From NCBI GenBank assembly GCA_964411925.1, contig CAYPNI010000171.1:1-7521 (forward strand): 7,521 bases of DNA, read 5' to 3'. The notes beneath the pieces were generated by a model. The model was not told the origin of the DNA. It worked only from the letters and a program-made list of their open reading frames with translations, and made no database searches. The stretch's first letter is position 1. Each line of letters starts with the position of its first letter. The position numbers and the translations under genes are program-made. This DNA comes from VFKU01 sp964411925 (GTDB taxonomy: Bacteria; Hydrogenedentota; Hydrogenedentia; Hydrogenedentales; GCA-2746185). This document shows positions 5,767 through 7,521 of this stretch, one piece after another.

Positions 5767-6603
5767 CTATCGAATTCGATAGGCGAAGAGATCGATCTGT
5801 TGATCGGCTTCGTCCGCGGTCGAGCCCGACGTGACGGCGAGCACGTGGTGGCCGCCGCCCTCCTGCGGCTCGCTGAATCCGTAACCGCGCAATTCCTGGC
5901 CGTCTGCAGAGAGGTAGGACGCCGTGTTTCGGACCACGGGCCGCTCGACCGTGCCCTCGCCGCCGTCCGCTTCAACTTCTTCGAAGATCGCGTAGCCGCG
6001 GATCTCCATCACCGGCCGCCGCAACATCGCCACGAAGTACACGCGGTTGCCACGCCGCCGCAGCGAAGCCTCGCCGAGTACCCGGCCCGCTTGCAGCGCG
6101 CCCGGCTCGAGCAGCACGTACCGGCCGTTGTACGACGTCTCCGTCGCAGGATTGTCCAGCGCATTCTGAATGTCGCCGACCGGCGTCGGATAGTCGCGCA
6201 AGTCCGCGAGCAGTTCTTCGTACGTGGCGGCCTGCGGCCCGTCCCACATGCCCCCGGTGCTCGCGGAGACCGGCTCCTCACTCATGACGGAGACCAGGCC
6301 GGCCTCGATGTTCTCGATGCTGAGCGCGGCAATGACGACGACGATCAGTCCGATGACGGAGAGGACACCCGCAACGAGCCGGCTTCGGCTGATTCGGTCC
6401 TGGGGCAGTTCCGCGGGCCGAACGCCGGCCAACCGCTGGACGCGTTGGTCGCGAAGGTTCTGCCCGCAAGCCCGGCACATCAGGGAACCGTCGTCGTTGA
6501 CGGTCCCGCAGCGTTCGCACACGGCGTCCGCTTCGATATGCTGAAATCCTTGGCCAGGACCAGGTGCGACTGGCGCCGGCCCCCCGGGTTTACGTTCGTT
6601 CAT
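5767..6603 (-). CDS. Zinc-ribbon single-pass membrane protein, unknown function
   Basis: I do not recognise the family as a whole. The 278 residues divide into a Gly/Pro-rich start (1-20), a zinc ribbon with Cys29-x2-Cys32 and Cys43-x2-Cys46 (CERCG...CRACG), a basic linker (51-75), one membrane helix (about 76-96, LVAGVLSVIGLIVVVIAALS) and an ~180-residue C-terminal domain. The layout suggests the ribbon inside the cytoplasm and the C-terminal domain outside. That domain reads as alternating beta strands (RYVLLEPGAL, NRVYFVAMLRR, EIRGYAIFEEV, HHVLAVTSGS) and includes a LLADLRDYPTPVGDIQNALDN segment. The ATG at 6603 has GAGG about 6 bases upstream. It ends 84 bp before the ftsY start on the same strand, so co-transcription is possible. 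Zinc-ribbon-plus-helix proteins are common orphan architectures. Confidence 0.85.
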   Translation of the reverse strand: MNERKPGGPAPVAPGPGQGFQHIEADAVCERCGTVNDDGSLMCRACGQNLRDQRVQRLAGVRPAELPQDRISRSRLVAGVLSVIGLIVVVIAALSIENIEAGLVSVMSEEPVSASTGGMWDGPQAATYEELLADLRDYPTPVGDIQNALDNPATETSYNGRYVLLEPGALQAGRVLGEASLRRRGNRVYFVAMLRRPVMEIRGYAIFEEVEADGGEGTVERPVVRNTASYLSADGQELRGYGFSEPQEGGGHHVLAVTSGSTADEADQQIDLFAYRIR

Positions 6604-6658
6604 CGCGCCTCACGAAATAATCCGCGGACAAGTGTGTCACAACGACCGTGAACTTTCC

Positions 6659-6667
6659 ACTATATCA
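6659..6667 (-). promoter_or_regulatory. Candidate extended -10 promoter of the zinc-ribbon membrane protein gene
   Basis: On the minus strand TG-A-TATAGT forms an extended -10 matching 5 of 6 hexamer bases, without a good -35. It predicts a start near 6652 and a leader of about 50 nt to the ATG at 6603. It drives away from groES, so the two units would be divergent. In the rest of 6604-6834 I see no gene or other signal. Confidence 0.4.
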
Positions 6668-6834
6668 TGTTGAAACGTCGATACTTCGGACGCGAACTCG
6701 GCCTCGACGCCAACGCGGACGGCGGGTTTCACACGCCGCGCGCGGGGACTTATCGGCTCCCGGGTCGCGCGTGCTTGGAAACGAGGCCACCACGTCGCCG
6801 CAGATGGAGGGCTGCACCGCCGAACCGGGCCCCC

Positions 6835-6863
6835 TTGACTGTCCCGTGGGGATTTGGTATTCT
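6835..6863 (+). promoter_or_regulatory. Sigma-70 promoter of groESL
   Basis: TTGACT (6835-6840) and TATTCT (6858-6863) are separated by exactly 17 bp, a near-consensus vegetative promoter. It points at groES, and the CIRCE operator begins on its last base. The transcript would begin around 6870 and carry a leader of about 155 nt. The second half of the leader shows no further clear structure. Confidence 0.75.
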
Positions 6864-6889
6864 TAGCACTCGCTTTAGGCGGCTGCTAA
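6863..6889 (+). promoter_or_regulatory. CIRCE operator (HrcA binding site)
   Basis: The left half-site TTAGCACTC (6863-6871) matches the CIRCE consensus completely. After the canonical 9-bp spacer comes GGCTGCTAA (6881-6889), 7 of 9 against GAGTGCTAA. HrcA dimers bind CIRCE and repress groE and dnaK operons; repression is lifted on heat shock. Its position across the -10 and start site fits direct repression. hrcA itself is not in the window. The symmetry extends outwards: ATTCTTAGCA (6859-6868) is the perfect reverse complement of 6884-6893. Confidence 0.85.
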
Positions 6890-7028
6890 GAATCGCCCCT
6901 AAGTCCTTGATGTACCTAACTCTTCGATAGAACTACACGCGATCTGTGCTCACGTCGGGCACTCTTCGCGTCTAGCGGAAAATTGTAATTTCTGGCACGA
7001 AACAAATCAGTAGAAAGGGAGAGGTCAC

Positions 7029-7319
7029 ATGAAAATCCGTCCACTTGGCGATCGCATCCTGGTTAAGCGGGAGGAGCCCTCGGAAACTGTCCGCGGCGGC
7101 ATCATCATCCCCGACTCGGCCAAGGAGAAGCCGCAGGAAGGCAAAGTCGTCGCCGTCGGCAAGGGCCGCCTCGACGACAGTGGCAAGGTCATCCCGATGG
7201 AAATCAAGAAGGGCGACCGCATTCTGATGGGCAAGTACTCGGGCACCGAGGTCAAGCTCGACGGCGACGAGCACATCATCCTGCGCGAGGACGATGTGCT
7301 TGCGGTCATCGAGTCCTGA
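7029..7319 (+). CDS. groES: Co-chaperonin GroES (Hsp10)
   Basis: GroES forms the heptameric lid that closes the GroEL folding chamber in an ATP-dependent cycle in the cytoplasm. The 96 residues match the family's ~95. It opens MKIRPLGDRILVKR, the standard first strand. The mobile loop that touches GroEL is about 16-32, with the hydrophobic triplet III at 25-27 (IVL in E. coli) in GGIIIPDSAKEKPQEG. The roof hairpin lies around 45-58, and the end HIILREDDVLAVIES is typical. GGGAGAGG ends 4 bases before the ATG. groEL follows 42 bp later, so the pair is a normal groESL operon controlled by the CIRCE promoter upstream. Confidence 0.98.
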   Translation: MKIRPLGDRILVKREEPSETVRGGIIIPDSAKEKPQEGKVVAVGKGRLDDSGKVIPMEIKKGDRILMGKYSGTEVKLDGDEHIILREDDVLAVIES

Positions 7320-7361
7320 CCGGTTCACGGCAACGACTGGATCTCTGGAGGTGTAACGGAC

Positions 7362-7521
7362 ATGGCAGCCAAGCAACTCGAATTTGGTGAATCCGCGCGC
7401 CGTGGAATACTCGCGGGCGTGACGAAATTGAGCCGTGCGGTAAAAGCGACGCTGGGGCCGAAGGGCCGCAACGTCGTGCTCGAGAAGAAGTGGGGCGCGC
7501 CGACGGTGACCAAGGACGGCG
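7362..7521 (+). CDS. groEL: Chaperonin GroEL (Hsp60), N-terminal fragment
   Basis: GroEL is the 14-subunit ATP-driven folding chamber partnered by GroES. Only the first 53 codons lie within the window. They read MAAKQLEFGESARRGILAGV, then the conserved VKATLGPKGRNVVLEKKWGAPTVTKDG, which carries the LGPKGRN nucleotide-binding segment and the start of the TKDG motif. The ATG at 7362 has GGAGGTG at 7347-7353, spaced about 8 bases. Nothing suggests truncation other than the window edge. Confidence 0.98.
   Translation, partial: MAAKQLEFGESARRGILAGVTKLSRAVKATLGPKGRNVVLEKKWGAPTVTKDG

Noticed and set aside
4687..6651. 654-codon open frame on the plus strand opposite ftsY and the zinc-ribbon gene
   Set aside because: It is the antisense shadow of two well-supported minus-strand genes in GC-rich DNA. 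The translation is Arg/Ala/Asp-rich with no domain, and FtsY motifs are intact on the other strand.

Overview
The window looks like a GC-rich bacterial chromosome contig, probably assembled from a metagenome. It carries ordinary housekeeping genes (cysS, ftsY, groES, start of groEL), small orphan membrane proteins with no family I recognise, repeat-rich intergenic DNA and a 100-N scaffold gap. The N-rich joint, the REP-like intergenic hairpins and the style of the GroEL N-terminus would fit an uncultured planctomycete-like or Hydrogenedentes-like lineage. That placement is a guess; the sequence itself only establishes a bacterium with CIRCE/HrcA-type heat-shock control.

Layout. Positions 1-1200 are visibly less GC-rich than the rest. 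They hold an unrecognised two-helix membrane protein on the minus strand (413-1078) and a possible downstream reading frame running off the left edge (1-399). Positions 1079-1600 have no convincing gene. This stretch contains a REP/MITE-like patch with imperfect inverted ends (about 1220-1414) and internal hairpins, then a long stem-loop (1524-1598) abutting the 3' end of cysS. cysS (1601-3001, minus) is complete with all catalytic motifs. Its upstream region runs into the gap (3080-3179), which is bordered by two identical 55-bp copies. That is the mark of a de Bruijn contig overlap, not of biology. Beyond it lie a hexanucleotide repeat (3241-3294) and a small predicted lipoprotein with a Trp/Gly-rich tail (3311-3613, plus), which ends 3 bp from the stop of a convergent HDOD-domain gene.

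Positions 3617-6603 are a co-directional minus-strand series: a zinc-ribbon single-pass membrane protein, then ftsY, then a zinc-ribbon HDOD protein. Gaps of about 80 bp and candidate extended -10 promoters suggest several transcription units, not one tight operon. The divergent region 6604-7028 carries a good sigma-70 promoter overlapped by a CIRCE operator, followed by a leader of about 155 nt and groES-groEL.

Functionally, FtsY targets ribosomes to the membrane, CysS charges tRNA-Cys, and GroES/GroEL fold proteins under probable HrcA control. I found no convincing new multi-gene system. The points most worth a second look are the CIRCE with outward-shifted symmetry, the REP-like element, the Trp-rich lipoprotein, the two zinc-ribbon orphans flanking ftsY, and the scaffold joint.
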